This document shows positions 11,381 to 23,724 of a stretch of 64,000 nt of DNA, piece by piece. Every line of letters starts with the position of its first letter. Position 1 is the first letter of the stretch. The DNA is from Eulemur rufifrons (lineage: Eukaryota > Chordata > Mammalia > Primates > Lemuridae): positions 87,617,114 through 87,681,113 of the forward strand of contig NC_090984.1 in NCBI RefSeq assembly GCF_041146395.1, in the 5' to 3' direction. The notes beneath the pieces were generated by a model that was given only the letters and a program-made list of their open reading frames with translations, ran no database searches and was not told the origin of the DNA. The translations under genes and the position numbers were made by a program.

Positions 11381-12469
11381 GGACTGACATCTTCTGCCAA
11401 AGTCTAGTATGGGTTAATTTTTTTTCAAAAACATTAAAAGCTGTACTTCATGAAAATCTAATGTAATCTAATTAATGTTTAATTTAAGTGTTAGTCCACT
11501 GCCACAAGACAAGATTTATAAACAAAAGTCTAAAGTACAGTAGCAGGAAATCCTCAAAAAAACAAAAATTATGAAAAAACTTATTTACTGTGAATAAAAT
11601 GAATGCTTATCAGTAAGACTGGAGACTTTTCCTAATTGGGTAGTTTAAAACTCATTCCCACAGATATTCTTAATAACCTAGCAATAGATTTTCCTGAGCA
11701 TGTCAATTTTAATAAATCTTTTGATTCTATCACTTGACATTAATTTTACAAATTTTATTTCTAAACAATTTAGTTTACTGGTTGGGAAATTGAGAAATAT
11801 TCTTACAAAGAAAAAAGTGCTAACTTTACAGCACAAGTTATTTGCTTTGGAAAGTGGAATCACTCAGTAACTGAATAAAGAATAACTATAAATATTTAGT
11901 AGTTTTATGTTCTGATGCAACTCTGCATCAATCTGTCACACTGATAGATCCATTAACAATTTAAGCCTGGAAAGTGAGGTCTATACAAGCTCTGAATTAT
12001 TCATTTCACCATAAAACTGTGCCAACATCTCTAGAAGGTGTATCTGTTGGTGGTAAAGTTCCACTAATGTGCATTTATATTAGTAGCAGAAAAAATGACA
12101 GGGAAAACCACCATGTCTCTCTCTTATGCTCTGGATCAGAGCAAAATGCTCAGTCTGTAGAGAAAGTTCCCATCTTTATAATGAAAATCTGAACAGTGTT
12201 GCTATTCATAAAGGAAGCAGGCACTATTCTCGGATTTCTCCTGATTTGATGTAACGGTAAAAGCAATCACCTGGACTCCTGTGTTCCAGTCTAAGATTAG
12301 GATCGTCACACAAAAGCAAGATGATGTAATGAACAATAAGTTTAGTAGCAAAGTCAAATTGAATTCAAATTGTTGTTAAATTTATATACATCTAACTAGA
12401 AAAAGAGTTAATGGGAGACGCATTGAGGTGGGCTTTCTACCTTTGCTGTTGAATCTCTTTGCCTTTTTG
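11381..12469. other. Unassigned AT-rich stretch
   Basis: Mostly A/T-rich unique-looking DNA. A small MIR-like piece is possible at 12245-12310 ('GGTAAAAGCAATCACCTGGA'). No gene signal. Confidence 0.5.
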
Positions 12470-12695
12470 TAAGCTGACATTTATAAGGATTTGCTCTGTG
12501 TCAAGACCTAGGATCATTTTCTTTTTACATATATCATATTTAATCCACAACTCTGCCAGGTGGGTGCCATTATTCTCTCCCAGTTTAAAGATGAGGAAAG
12601 TGAGGCTCAGAGTTGAACAACTTTTTCCAAGGTCAACTAGGAAGGGTGGTGCTGGGATCTGCACTGACACTGTCCCACAAGTCTGTGCCCTTAGT
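12470..12695 (-). repeat. MIR SINE
   Basis: Well-preserved reverse MIR: 'TTTAATCCACAACTCTGCCA', 'AAAGATGAGGAAAGTGAGGC', 'CCAAGGTCAACTAGGAAGGG', 'GCTGGGATCTGCACTGACAC'. Two overlapping open frames (12437-12731) run through it and are explained by it. Confidence 0.8.
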
Positions 12696-12781
12696 GACTT
12701 CTCCATATGGCTTCAACTTTGCAAAGAGTAAATATAGAAAGACTACAAAGAAAATGGCTACTTCACATCATGGTTCTTGTT

Positions 12782-13173
12782 TTAGTCTGCTATAAAACAG
12801 ATCAACCCAAGCGTAGTGAGATATAACAGTAAGAATAATTTTTATCTCATAATTTCACATATGTGGGTCAAGAATTTGGAAGTGGCTTGGCTGGGTGGTT
12901 TTGGCTCAGGTCTCTCGTGAGGTTGCAGTTAGGTGTCCACTGGGGCTTCATCTTTAACTGGGGCTGTAGGATCTGCTTTCTCCAAGGTGAATTACTCAGC
13001 TGTCAGAGTGGTCCTGGCTGTTGGCAGGAGGCCTCAGTTTCCCTCACACTATGATTTCTACAGTATCCTATTGGTCGCACAGGCCAACCCTGCTTCAGTG
13101 AAGGAGGAGACTACACAAGGGTGTGAATACCAGGAGGTCAGGATCCGGGGGACATCTTGGAGGCCAGTTACCT
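12782..13173 (-). mobile_element. MaLR-type LTR (MLT1-like), reverse
   Basis: Reverse LTR opening 'TTAGTCTGCTATAAAACAG', with 'TTATCTCATAATTTCACATA', 'GGCTGGGTGGTTTTGGCTCA', 'GTTGGCAGGAGGCCTCAGTT' and the closing 'GACATCTTGGAGGCCAGTTA'. This is the pattern of a MaLR LTR with an internal deletion. Plus-strand frames of 63-121 codons inside it are by-products. Confidence 0.65.
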
Positions 13174-13175
13174 TG

Positions 13176-13834
13176 GCCCTGCTACTATTCCTCTGGCAGT
13201 TAGCAGTTAGCAGATTACCTTCTGCCTGCGACAGTGATTCAGTTGCCTCTTTGGCCATGCAGAGTTGGAAAGTCAGGAACTTACTGCAAAACTCCTGAAC
13301 CTAAGAGTATCTTTAGCTGGTGGCAGGAATGCCAGCAAACTGAAAGCAGGTGAGCTCAGACTCAGCTACAGGAGATGAGGGAGGGTTTTCTACCCTGTCT
13401 GGAATGGGCGGCCACAGTAAACAACAGCCGTCAGAGAAAGATGCTTTTAGAAGATGGATTTTTCAGAAAGAAAAAGGTAAGCATTAAAAAAACAGTTGAG
13501 AGCAGCGCATAGAGGATGTGTCAACTACAGGAGGGAGGAGGAACACAATGAAAACTGAAGAACAAGGGAAAGTGTATGGGCAGAAGGGAAAGCAAGTTTA
13601 AAAGGGTTTGAAGCAAAGGCATCAAATCCCCAAAGGCTGAGGCACTGACAGTGAGTCAGTAAGAAGGAGGCCTTGTACCCAGCGCACCCTGCACAGTATG
13701 AGGGCAGGAGATCAGAAAGAGGGCAGACAGGCAGAACCAGGGCACACGCCCAGCACTGCAGGCATGAGAAGAAAGATTACCTCCTGGTTGAGGAGGCTTG
13801 CAACCAAAACTAAGCCTAAACCTCGACAGGATAT
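13176..13834. other. Unassigned stretch
   Basis: Unique-looking sequence, purine-rich around 13440-13620. No gene or repeat recognised. Confidence 0.5.
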
Positions 13835-14405
13835 ACTTTCAAAAACAATTTTATTGCAAAAGTAGTATGTGTGTCGAAAATTCAAATGGTATAGGAGTAA
13901 TAAGAACATAAAGTAGAAAGCCACCATGCCCTAAAGATGACTACCACTTACAATTTGATATATATCTTTTCAGACCTTTTTTGAACCTGTAGCCACATAG
14001 AGAAATATATGAGATTTCTCTGTATATATTGTGTTGCACTTGCTTTTCTCACACAATAGCATAGATTTGACATCTTTCTGTATCAGTCAGTACTTATAGA
14101 AATGCCTTATTCTTTTTATGTTTCTTGTTATCCTGTCTTATGATTGTTGCATGACTTGTTTAACAAATCCCCTAACAAAAGACATCTGAATTATTTCTAG
14201 TTATTCACTACTACAAACAATGCTTGAGGAAACATCTTTGTACAAATATCCTTAGATATTTGTGGAAGTATTTCAATGGAAAAAGTCCCAGAAGTCAGAT
14301 TGCTGGATCAAAGAGTAAGCACATTCAATTTTTTAATAGATATGGCTTTCCTGAAATGTTGTACCAATTTGCATGCATGTATTTTACATTAAATATCTAT
14401 GGCTA
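13835..14405 (-). repeat. Old L1ME 3' region
   Basis: Reverse complement of an old L1 3' end: 'AACAATTTTATTGCAAAAGT', 'TTGCTTTTCTCACACAATAG', 'TTATTTCTAGTTATTCACTA', 'TTTGTACAAATATCCTTAGA', 'GTCAGATTGCTGGATCAAAG'. The ORF2 frame is destroyed. Confidence 0.75.
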
Positions 14406-15644
14406 ATTTCCAAACAAACTAAAAGCTTACTCATAACATTGTCAAATAGTTCTCAGTCTAGTGTATCATGGTAAAAATTCCCTGCATTCAGAAAGAGTCA
14501 TTACATTGTAAGGTAAAATATATCCAATGAGCAAGGCATTGTACTTCCTCAAGTAATTGTGTATGTGTTTCCACAGATTTGAGATGTACACGTTAAATGC
14601 TTTCCAGCTACAAAATAGTTCTAGTCCAAAAGCCACAGTATCTCTTTGACTTACCCTGTACTTTCAATACCCAATATTCTTCAGGAATTCCTTCTATTAA
14701 GAAAAAGTATCTGACAAGCCATGATCACTTTAGTGTGTATTGGCTTCATTTTTGACCCTTTATGGGAATATTTGCATTTAAAATTGAGTGCAGAGAAATT
14801 AATTTATAACAGTGTTATTTCTGATGGATGTGGTAAAGAGGATTTACACAAATAGAAAGGGAGTTGAAAGTCACTAATGACAACTTCACAGTTGCCTAAG
14901 CAACTACTTCCAGGAAATGAGTGGAAGTTACCACTATTCACTCTGGGACATGTCTGATAGCATAAGTTTGTGGTCCCAATCAATAGACTAGTTAAATAGT
15001 TACTACCAGCCACCCTTCTTCCTTTCCCTGCCCTCCTTTGCCCCTCCATTCACTTATGTGCTGGGATTCACCACGGGCAGACAAGCACAGCAGTCAGGGG
15101 ACCCAGCCCTCCCTGGATCCTTGGAAGAACTGCTCTCTGAGTGTAACCAGCCTCCCCAGTGACTTTACGTCAAGTCACCTCCCAGATGCCTTCGAGGCTT
15201 AAAGGAAATGAGAAGCACCTCTGCTTCACTAAGAACTGAGGACTACTGAATTGGTTAAAATTTTATTTAAGTCAATCTTCAGGATGATGGGAATGCTTTG
15301 CTTCGCACAAGTAGTTTTTGTACTTCTGTCTTATCTATTTCTCTGTCTGGTCATAAATGTTGTTAACTTAATTTTAGGCAGACATTAAAGCACCTATTCA
15401 ATATCCATTAATCTCTCCCTTAAGGATTACTATGACTTCGTATTTCTCTCCCCTCATGTCCTCCCATCAGTTCCTCCAGCTTAAGTGGTGAGAGGGAGGG
15501 AGAGAGGAATAGAAAGAACTGGGCTCTGAGGTGGGCAGCTCTGGGACGGTGGCCTGGCTGGCCCAGGTGCTCAGTGGCAAATCAAGTAGGATTCTTATAG
15601 AGTGAGTCACACTACCCCAGCCCAATATAGAAAACCAGCATACT
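14406..15644. other. Unassigned stretch
   Basis: No recognised repeat or gene. A minus-strand 81-codon frame at 14804-15049 has no motif. Confidence 0.5.
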
Positions 15645-16030
15645 TAGTTACAATCCTAAATACCCCAAAATTTCCCCCTTCTGTAGTGTGAATTTGTTGC
15701 TGGGAGGTGACTGTCCCACCATAGACTTATTTCTCAATACTTCTTGCAACTTCCCAGATGTGACATATGACTGGTTCTCACCAATGGGATATGAGTAGAA
15801 GTGATATGTTCCATTCCAGAATTTTCCATTAGCTAGAAGCAGAAGACAGAGGATGATGAGATGAGAGGAACCCAAGTGTCTGAATTACCATGAGTTAGAA
15901 AGCTTCCTGTTGAGCAAGATTACACACATCAGACTGTTATATGGAGAAGAAATAAATTTTGACTGTGTTAAGCCACTAAATGTTTGCAGTTTGTTTATTA
16001 TAGTGGCTAGTTTCACCCTAACTAAGGATT
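15645..16030 (+). mobile_element. MLT1-type LTR, forward
   Basis: Forward MaLR LTR. Its 3' half is clear: 'GAAGAAATAAATTTTGACTG' with polyadenylation signal AATAAA, then 'GTTAAGCCACTAAATGTTTG', 'TTATTATAGTGGCTAG' and a 'CTAACTAA' end. Upstream 'TGTGACATATGACTGGTTCT' and 'ATGAGTAGAAGTGATATGTT' fit the U3 part. Confidence 0.75.
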
Positions 16031-17769
16031 AAACTCATGGAACAAGGGACAAGAACATATACTCCCTATACTCTGCTGTTAAGGAAAAAAGCATTTGGAA
16101 GTTTTCCAACTCACAACACTTAGAAGGAAAAAGCAGTTGGGGAAACGGTTTTAACCAGCAATTAACACATGCCAGGGTGAGCACGAACAAGTCCAGGGTC
16201 TCAGAGTAAACGATCTACTCTTTGTTTCCCTGGTTTCCCAGCATATTTTACTTCTGCGGGCAGGGAGTTGTTAGAGAGCAGGGAAGAGAAAGCAGGCTAA
16301 TCTGAGCACATGGGGGCTCTACATTCCTGGGGTGGACCAGTAAATAAGGCCACAGATAAAGTTTTTAATTACATAATCTGGGGGTGGAGGAGGACGGTCA
16401 GAGAGCATTCTCAATACACTATAACACCAGACAGAGTGAGATAACTGATGGTCTGTATGTATGGTGAAGGTCAACGAGAACCCCGGGGAAAACTTCACAG
16501 CCCTCTGGAGGTCATGGAAAGCTGAGGAAAGGAGGGCACTGGAGATTTTTTCTGAAGACAGGGCTTGACTTTGACAGGGGGACAACTTTTACGGAAAAAG
16601 GCCCGGTAAGGACATGGTGATTCTTTTTGGAATGGTCATTCTTTTCCTCTACAAACCACTTCACCACATTTCAGATCACTTTCATAAGCCTCACCTCCTC
16701 GCATGTTTGCTTACAGCCCTGGGGGGTGGGCGGTGAGTCCCCCTGTTCAACCTGCCACAAGATCTATGATATAAATGTAATGCTTGCACTTTGTTTCCTT
16801 ATCTTCAGTTAAAAACTCACATTCCTTACTTTATAAAATGTGTATCTGCAGAAAGCCACTTACATTTATTTAGCCACATTAGCTCAGTTGAATTACAGTA
16901 CTACCAGTAGGTTTATTCTACATTTGCCTTTAGTTATAAATCCTTCTGATTTTATATTTCCTGATTCAGACATAAAACCTTTATAAGAATATATATAAAA
17001 ATCAGACCAATTACTTCACATGGGATCAGAAGCCTTTGGAGGACTCTGTCTAATCTAGTCTCCATTTCCTATCTCCAAGGAGCAGCCTTGGGCTTTAGGT
17101 CAAGTAATAACAGCTGTAAACTTCAGCAGTCAATAGAAGTAAATATAGTAATATGTTATAATCAGGACTGGAACCCCTCATGGGGTACCTTCTTGTACTG
17201 TAAGCTTGAGCATTTGGAGGGTCCCATCAGCAGCAAGAAGCTTGAGAAGAAAGATAAGTAGCTGAAGCCTCTGGGAACATTTTTACATCAAATCTAAATA
17301 TAAATCTCTTTTTGTATAACATATAAACAGCTATCGTATTCATATAACACACACACATGCACATACACATAAACACACACACACCATTGAAAGGAAGAAC
17401 AATTAAAGGTGATTTCATTTTCATTTGTTCTCCTAATATTTTAGGCACTGACCATCTTTGAAGCAGACCTTGTACTTCTTTCATGTTCTCAGTTATTATT
17501 ATATAATATTTATTTCAGGAGAGTGTTCACCTCGCTGATCCAGGACACCACATCCACATGGTGAACACTCAGGTAGAGGTGAGTTCACTAGCACCCACGG
17601 AAACCAGGGAAAACCCTGAGCTGGGCTGGCTATTGGCTACTAGAACTCAGGTCGGTGCAGCAAGCCTTGCAGAGGGACAAGGAGGCAGGAAGGGCGAGGC
17701 AAGTTTAGCATCAAGAAGTTAGAAGCCATTCCCATGAGAGGTAATGAGTTCAGCCAATTCCAGAGTTAG
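16031..17769. other. Unassigned stretch with a (CA)n-like run
   Basis: No gene found. An imperfect CA repeat occupies about 17346-17384. Frames of 61-88 codons have no domain. Confidence 0.5.
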
Positions 17770-17912
17770 AGAAGGGCTGAAGGGCTAAATCTGAGCTTTA
17801 TCCTCATCCCACAATGTGCTAGCTCTATGATCTTGGGCAGTTATTTGATCTCTCTACACTTTGGCCTTTTTATCTCTAAAGTTGGTGTGATAATAATACC
17901 TAAGGTCTTTAG
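17770..17912 (+). repeat. MIR SINE
   Basis: Sense MIR core: 'GCTCTATGATCTTGGGCAGT', 'TATTTGATCTCTCTACACTT', 'AAAGTTGGTGTGATAATAAT'. It abuts the LTR on its right. Confidence 0.7.
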
Positions 17913-17919
17913 ACCAGTG

Positions 17920-18322
17920 TGTTAGTTTGCTAGGGTTGCCATAACAAAGAAGCACAAGCTGGTTGGCTTAGAGAACAAAAACTTATTGTCTCACAGTTCT
18001 TGAGGTTAGAAATCTGAAATCAAAGTGTCAGCGAGGTTGGTTTCTTCAGAGCTGTGAGGGAAGGATCTGTTCCAGCCTTTCTCCTTGGCTCCTTCCCACC
18101 CGTCTTTCCTTTACGTGTGCCTGTCTCTGTATCCAAATATCCCCTTTTATAAGGACTCTAGTCACATTGGATTAGGGGCCCACCCTACTCCAGTATGACC
18201 TCATCTGAACTAATTACACCTGCTACCACCCTATTTCCCAATAAGGTCATGTTGTGAGGTGATGGGGATTAGAGCTTCAACTTATGAATTTGGGGGAGGG
18301 AGACACAATTCAACCCTTGACA
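17920..18322 (-). mobile_element. MLT1 LTR, reverse, near full length
   Basis: Reads TGTTAGTTTGCTAGGG at the left, then 'TTATTGTCTCACAGTTCTTG', 'TTATAAGGACTCTAGTCACA', 'TTGGATTAGGGGCCCACCCT', 'GAATTTGGGGGAGGGAGACA' and a 'TTGACA' end. The order and roughly 400-bp length match a complete MLT1-type solo LTR in reverse. Confidence 0.85.
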
Positions 18323-18602
18323 ATCAACTTGCAATAAATGTTAGCTGCTGCTTTCTTATGATTACCCCATTGTTTTTGAGCATGGTTTCAGGCCTCAAGG
18401 ACAGCTCTAGCTAGACTGATGTCCAATGGTGGAGGGCTCTGGACAAATTGGCATCTGCATCAGGCTCTGCTGCTGAATGAAGTCTTTGATTCTGAATCAC
18501 ACACATCTGGTCAACTGACCCCACTACAGAGTAGAAACTTGAAGGCCAGGTCACATGAGACCTATGGGACATTCAGAAAAATTTTTATTTTATCTTCTGG
18601 GT

Positions 18603-18735
18603 CAGTGATTCTCAAACTTCAGTGGGCATACACCCAGGGAGGTTATTAAAAACACAGATGCCTGAGATACAGCCCTGGAGATTCGGATTCAGCAGAAGCC
18701 ACCAAGGTAGGGCTCAGGAATTCATGCTCCTATAA
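18603..18735 (+). mobile_element. MER5A-type hAT-Charlie DNA transposon
   Basis: Begins 'CAGTGATTCTCAAACTTCAG' and includes 'TTATTAAAAACACAGATGCC', 'GATTCGGATTCAGCAGAAGC' and 'GGCTCAGGAATTCATGCTCC'. This is the MER5A order. The right terminal inverted repeat is missing. It is non-autonomous and has no transposase. Confidence 0.75.
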
Positions 18736-19139
18736 TACTTTCCCTTCCATATCCAAGGCTGATATCATTAATCAATTGTAGAATTCTGTATTGTTCAACC
18801 TAGGAATGAGCACAGAATCCTTCTCAACATGGCATCCCAGGAAACTACTAATAATTGGTGGTGAGATGAAATCAGCTTGTAATTCCTGCCCAAGCCTTAG
18901 AAGAGGTCTGGGTTGCCTGGCTGAAGGAGCCACACAGTGTACACAAGATCCGGGATTATCGATGCCTGAAAGAAAAGCTGTAACTTTTGCACATATTCAG
19001 GGTCCTCTTTGTCCTCCTCCTTCCCTGCCCTGGGTTCTGTTGGGTGGATGAAAGTATAGTGAAATGTAAGGTCAGACCAACTATCTTGAGCAACTTAATC
19101 AAATCTCTGGCGTGGGCAACTTGGACCTGCGCAGCAGGG
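18736..19139. other. Unassigned stretch
   Basis: No gene or repeat recognised. Overlapping frames on both strands (86 and 128 codons, 18791-19342) lack motifs. Confidence 0.45.
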
Positions 19140-19250
19140 ATCTTGGCACTGGCTAGTGTTGTGACCTTGGGAAACATCTCTGGGCTTTGATTTCTGTATC
19201 TGTAACATGTGTCATTAGGCCAGGTGAGTGAGTGGGTTGTTATTGCTCTA
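19140..19250 (+). repeat. MIR fragment
   Basis: Sense MIR core 'CTAGTGTTGTGACCTTGGGA', 'TCTCTGGGCTTTGATTTCTG' and 'ATCTGTAACATGTG'. Confidence 0.6.
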
Positions 19251-19354
19251 ATAGAACTGATTCTGAGTGCTGGGATTAGTAAAAATTCAGGGAAATGAAC
19301 TATGTTGTCAAGCATTCTAAGCAAATAAAAGCTAAAGAACAAAACAAAGTGGGT

Positions 19355-19575
19355 TCAGTGAACAAATTAACATTTGAGTGCCTACTGTGTGGCTAAAAGC
19401 TTTATATGCTTTATAATCTCTCACTCCATCCCTATGAGCTATGTAGGTGCTGTTGTAAGTATTTTTCAGATGAGAAAACTGAGGCTTAGGAAAGTTGAGA
19501 TAATCTGCCCAAGATAATACACCTAATAAGAAAAGGTTCTGAAATTCAAATATCTTTTTGACCCCAGTGGCCACT
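19355..19575 (-). repeat. MIR SINE
   Basis: Clear reverse MIR: 'TTGAGTGCCTACTGTGTGGC', 'CCCTATGAGCTATGTAGGTG', 'CAGATGAGAAAACTGAGGCT', 'GAAATTCAAATATC'. Confidence 0.8.
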
Positions 19576-20220
19576 CTTTAAAGTATATTCAAAATCCTCA
19601 AACACATTCTAGAAATGTGTTTAAGATTAGAAGCCTTATGATATTGAGTTATATGAAATTGCAAATATTCAACCATTTTTGTCCTATATAAATGGCAATT
19701 TCAAAAGTTCAACCTAATAGTTCACTCACAGGTGACCTTTGCATATTGGCTATTCTCAAGTGGATTTCCTTTGCTCCCCTACCTTCCTCCAAGCATCTTC
19801 CTTGAGTGAGCTGATCCTGGCTGGTCTCTAAGTCCTGAAGCTTACTAAGCTTGGCAGGGTGTTCAGAAGTGACCCTGGATCCTAGAAATATAGAACTTCT
19901 ATCCACCAACAACCTAAAGTGACCACAGAATAGCTCAAATCCCCATCTCAACTTTCTTGAAATCTGTGAAGGAGATCAAATGTGTAATTCCCAGCCAACC
20001 ACATCACTTTCCTATTCCACATCAGCCACAAAAGCCTCCATTCAATGCTTTCCTCTTCCTCTCTCCTCTCCCCTACTCCCCATTCCTTTATTTTGTGTAT
20101 TGACTTAGATGCTTAGAAAGGATCTTGCCTCTTTAGTTGGGTAGGAAGAGGGGAATTGGGCTAGGGATTAGAGGATTTTCAATAGAGACCTGGAAGGAGA
20201 GGATGTTTTGAACATCCCCA
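19576..20220. other. Unassigned stretch
   Basis: Nothing recognised. A pyrimidine-rich tract lies near 20050-20085. Confidence 0.5.
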
Positions 20221-20412
20221 TGCATCTTTGTCCATTTTGTGTTGCCATAAAGGAATTTCTGAGGCTGGATAATTTATAAACAGGTTTATTTGGCTTATGG
20301 CTCTGCAGACATATGGTGTTGGCACCTATCTGCTCAGCTTCTGATGAGGGCTTCAAGCTGCTTCTACTCATGGTGGAAGGCAAAGGGAAGCCCTGTGTGC
20401 AAAGATCACATG

Positions 20413-20450
<38 letters not shown>

Positions 20451-20672
20451 AATGGAAAGAGGAGGTGGTAGGCTCTTATTAACGACAAGCTCTCATGGGA
20501 ACTAATATAGTGAAGAACTCACTCAACTCCCACCCCAAGGAGGGCACTAATGTAATCATGCATGAGGGATCTCCCCCCATGACTGAAACGCTTCTCACCA
20601 GGCTCCACCTCCAACACTGGGGATCAAATTTCAACATGAGACTTGTAGGGGACAAATATTCAAACTATAGCA
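20221..20672 (-). mobile_element. MaLR LTR of the MST/MLT1A kind, reverse
   Basis: Matches the reverse of the THE1/MST LTR layout: a TG start, 'TTTTGTGTTGCCATAA', 'AGGCTGGATAATTTATAAAC', 'CATGGTGGAAGGCAAAGGGA', 'CAGGCTCCACCTCCAACACT', 'GGATCAAATTTCAACATGAG' and the end 'CAAACTATAGCA'. It is a near complete solo LTR. A (GA)n expansion at 20417-20446 sits in the GA-rich part. The minus 106-codon frame at 20168-20488 is a product of it. Confidence 0.8.
20417..20446. repeat. (GA)15 microsatellite inside the LTR
   Basis: Pure GA repeat of about 30 bp within the reverse MaLR LTR. Confidence 0.95.
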
Positions 20673-21289
20673 CCATGTCAATAATTTCTCTCCTAAAACA
20701 CAGACTTCAGGTTTGTTTGTTTGTTTATTTTTCACATACATTCTTCTCTGCTTAGGTGGAGCCCCAAAGAATAAAGACTTTCTTTGAATAAGGACTTACT
20801 GCTGGTGTGTTTTCTACATTTTGGAGGATTAGTTGACTTCAAAGACCAAGATTTGGCAAGAACAGATTCTCCTAAGAAAAGGAGGGAAGGAAGACAGGCT
20901 TGGAGTAAATGGAATAGAGAGACACGTAAGTGGAAAGTTCTGAGCCACGTTTGAAAGAGGTTTTTTTTTTTTTTTCTTTTCAGTAAAAATGATAGGATAG
21001 CATTTATTCATGTTTTTTCAACAGGATAATTGGTGTCACTTTGCAAAGTGTATAGACGTACTTGACTTGGCTTGCTATTACAGCACATGCATCCAAATTT
21101 AAACAACACAGAGAATACCCTCTAGCTTAGACCTTACACAATGGTCACAATTTGTATTCCTAAAATGTTCACTCTTGTCTCCCTTCTCTCTCCCTCTTTC
21201 CTTCCTCAAGTATCTCACTCTATCATCTGCCACATCCTGGTTGTTTAGTTAGCACTTGCCCATTTACTGATTTTTTTTTCTTTCTTTTC
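20673..21289. other. Unassigned stretch with low-complexity runs
   Basis: Holds a (GTTT)4 run at 20711-20726, a T15 run at 20961-20975 and a pyrimidine-rich tract at about 21177-21214. No gene signal. Confidence 0.6.
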
Positions 21290-21525
21290 TGTTTAGAGGC
21301 AGTAGGGCATATGCAGATCTGTTTTGTACCTGAATATCACAATTTACTGAGTCTATAAACATGGGCAAGTTCTTTAATATCTTTAAGTAACAGTTCCCAT
21401 AAGTGTAAGACAGGAATGGTTCGCACTACCTCCCAGAATGATTGAGAATATCAACTAAGCTAATGCTACTAAAGCCCTGCCTGTCACACATCAGACACTC
21501 ACAATAGGCTAGCTACTGTTTTGAC
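21290..21525 (+). repeat. MIR SINE, diverged
   Basis: Sense MIR order in decayed form: 'CATGGGCAAGTTCTTTAATA', 'GTGTAAGACAGGAATGGTTC', 'GATTGAGAATATCAACTAAG', 'ACACTCACAATAGGC'. Confidence 0.6.
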
Positions 21526-21537
21526 TATTAAACTATA

Positions 21538-21630
21538 AAACCCTGGAGGCAGGACCTGTATCACCAGCCTTTCGATACCCCTAGCACCTCCCCCAGTGTT
21601 TGGCACGTGATCTACAAATGCTTGCTGTTG
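21538..21630 (+). repeat. L2 3' end
   Basis: Reads 'CTGGAGGCAGGACCTGTATC', 'CGATACCCCTAGCACCTCCC', 'AGTGTTTGGCACGTGATC': the sense L2 terminus. Confidence 0.7.
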
Positions 21631-22799
21631 CAATGCTCTGGCTGTCGACTGTTAGGATATTCCAATCATTTCTTTAGAAAGGAGTTTTCTTGCTTACTTT
21701 CACTAAGGAAATTTACAAGCAGATGTCACATGGACCTTTATCCCATCACTTACACAATCATGCAAACACATTCACACAGACTCTTCCACTTCCAACTGGT
21801 GCTAGTTGAGACTTATGTACATTTAATAAGATGAGAAACAATTTTCCAAAGGTCAAGGCAATGATGAAAAAGCAGCCTCTTGCGAGAAACCAAGTTAGGG
21901 GAAAAGATCTACATGAAGAAATATCTATATGGATGTGGATGTGCCACTGTTTTGCACAGTCTTGCAAACCAAAAGTAAAGTATAAGAAGATATCCTTCTG
22001 TTGAGAAAATATTCTTACTATTTCTTTAAAAAGAAAAGTAATACAACAAAGGAGTAGAGTGGAGGGATAGATATATACAGCCAAAGGCACAGTGATGCCT
22101 TGGAGAGGGGATGAAAAGTTGAGTGACTCCTACACTCCTGGCCCAGTTTGAGATCATTTAATTTTCCCAAAAGATGTGCTCAGCTGTCCTCCCTGCACCT
22201 GAAGTGGAGACTGGTTATGCCCTGCTGCAATCCCACAGCTGCCCTCTGGCTTCCTCTTCTGTCCTGCTGAGTAGAGGAGCTGCAATGCTGAAATGAGCCA
22301 CAAGCTTAGAGAATAAAAAGAAGCACAGCCAAGTGACCAGACTTGAGAATGAAGACAGTATCCCCAAAGCCATTGCTCCAACCTTATTAAAGGTACAGCA
22401 GATGTGAACTGCCTCAGAGATGGCCCCTCCAAGTGACACCCCACCAACGCTACAGGAAGGCCTAGCTGGGTGAGCCTTCCTTGTGGATCAAGGCTTTGCC
22501 AATCTCCAAGCTGTCCTATTTCTATCAGAAAGCACATACTCCCTGGAAGGGTGTTAGCTATTAACACTTAAATGATGCCTGCCTTAAGGGTAAGCCTGGA
22601 GTTTTAGAAAGACTTTCATATGCACATTTCCTTGCTTCTCAAAGGGTCTGGACCATAACCGGAAGCTTCTCCTGGTGGTTTAGAGGGGCCCAAGCTTTAG
22701 AACCACTTGATCTCATAGTCTTACCTCCAAAATTTCTGATTAGTCACCTCTGGAAAACTTTTGCCTTCTTTGTCTGATTGACTAGTGGTTTTGGTTTAT
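21631..22799. other. Mostly unassigned stretch, possible MER5 scrap
   Basis: No gene recognised. The minus frames at 22154-22567 (137 codons) and 21758-22090 (110 codons) show no domain. A MER5-like scrap is possible at 22637-22712 ('CAAAGGGTCTGGACCATAAC' and 'GCTTTAGAACCAC'). Confidence 0.4.
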
Positions 22800-23700
22800 T
22801 TTTATTTTTCCTTTCTTAATTAAAGTTTTTATTTTAAAACAATTGTATATCCATATACAATTGTGAAAATAAAGCAGAGAGATCCCTTGTGCCCTCTACC
22901 CAGTTTTCCCCAAGGGTAACCTCTTGCAAAACTGTAGTACAATATCACAACCAGGATCTTGACTTTGATACACTCAGAATACAGAACATTTTCATCACCA
23001 CAAGGATCCCTCACCATTGTCCTTTGGTAACCACCTACTTCCTTCCTGCCCCATCTCCTCATTAGCCCCTCGGAACCACTAGTCCATCTCTATAATTTTA
23101 TCATTTCAAGAATGTTATATAAGTGGAATCATACAGTATGTAAACTTTTGGGATTGGCTCTTTTCTCTTAGCTTAATTCTCTAGGGATTCATCCAGATTG
23201 TTGTATGTATCAATAATTGGTCCCTTTTTATTGCTGAGTAGTACATCCATTTCAAGGTATGGGTATACCACAGTTTGTTTAATCATTCACCCACTGAAGA
23301 ACTGGGTTATTTCCAAATTGGGGCTATTGCAAATAAATCTACTCTAAGCATTTATGTATAGGTTTTTATGTGAAGATAAGTCTTCTTTTTTCTCAAATAG
23401 ATGCTCAGAAGTGCAATTGCTGGGTTGTACAGTTCCTACAAAATTAGTTTTTTTGAGAAACCACTAAACTGTTTTCCAAAATAGCTGTACCATTTGACAT
23501 ACCTACCAGAAATTTATAAGTGATCCAATTTCTCCACAGCCTCACCCGCAGTTGGTGTTGTCAGTGTTTTTTATTTTAGTGATTCTGGTATGTAGGTGGG
23601 GACATCTCATTGAGGTTCTAATTTGCATTGCTTTAATGGCTAATGATATTTAACATCTTTTTTTTTTTTTTCATGTGCTTATTTACCATCTGTATATCCT
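22800..23700 (-). repeat. Old L1M 3' region, reverse
   Basis: About 0.9 kb reads as the reverse complement of an L1M 3' UTR and ORF2 end: 'CCTCTACCCAGTTTTCCCCA', 'AATATCACAACCAGGATCTT', 'ATAAGTGGAATCATACAGTA', 'GTGCAATTGCTGGGTTGTAC', 'TTCTCCACAGCCTCACCCGC', 'ATTGAGGTTCTAATTTGCAT'. Many substitutions and stops. It ends at a T-rich run near 23660-23672. Confidence 0.85.
22839..22864. repeat. Perfect 12-bp inverted repeat
   Basis: The arms ACAATTGTATAT and ATATACAATTGT are exact reverse complements with a CC spacer. They lie near the 3' end of the L1M. Confidence 0.85.
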
Positions 23701-23724
23701 CTTTTGGTACAATGTCTCCTTGTG

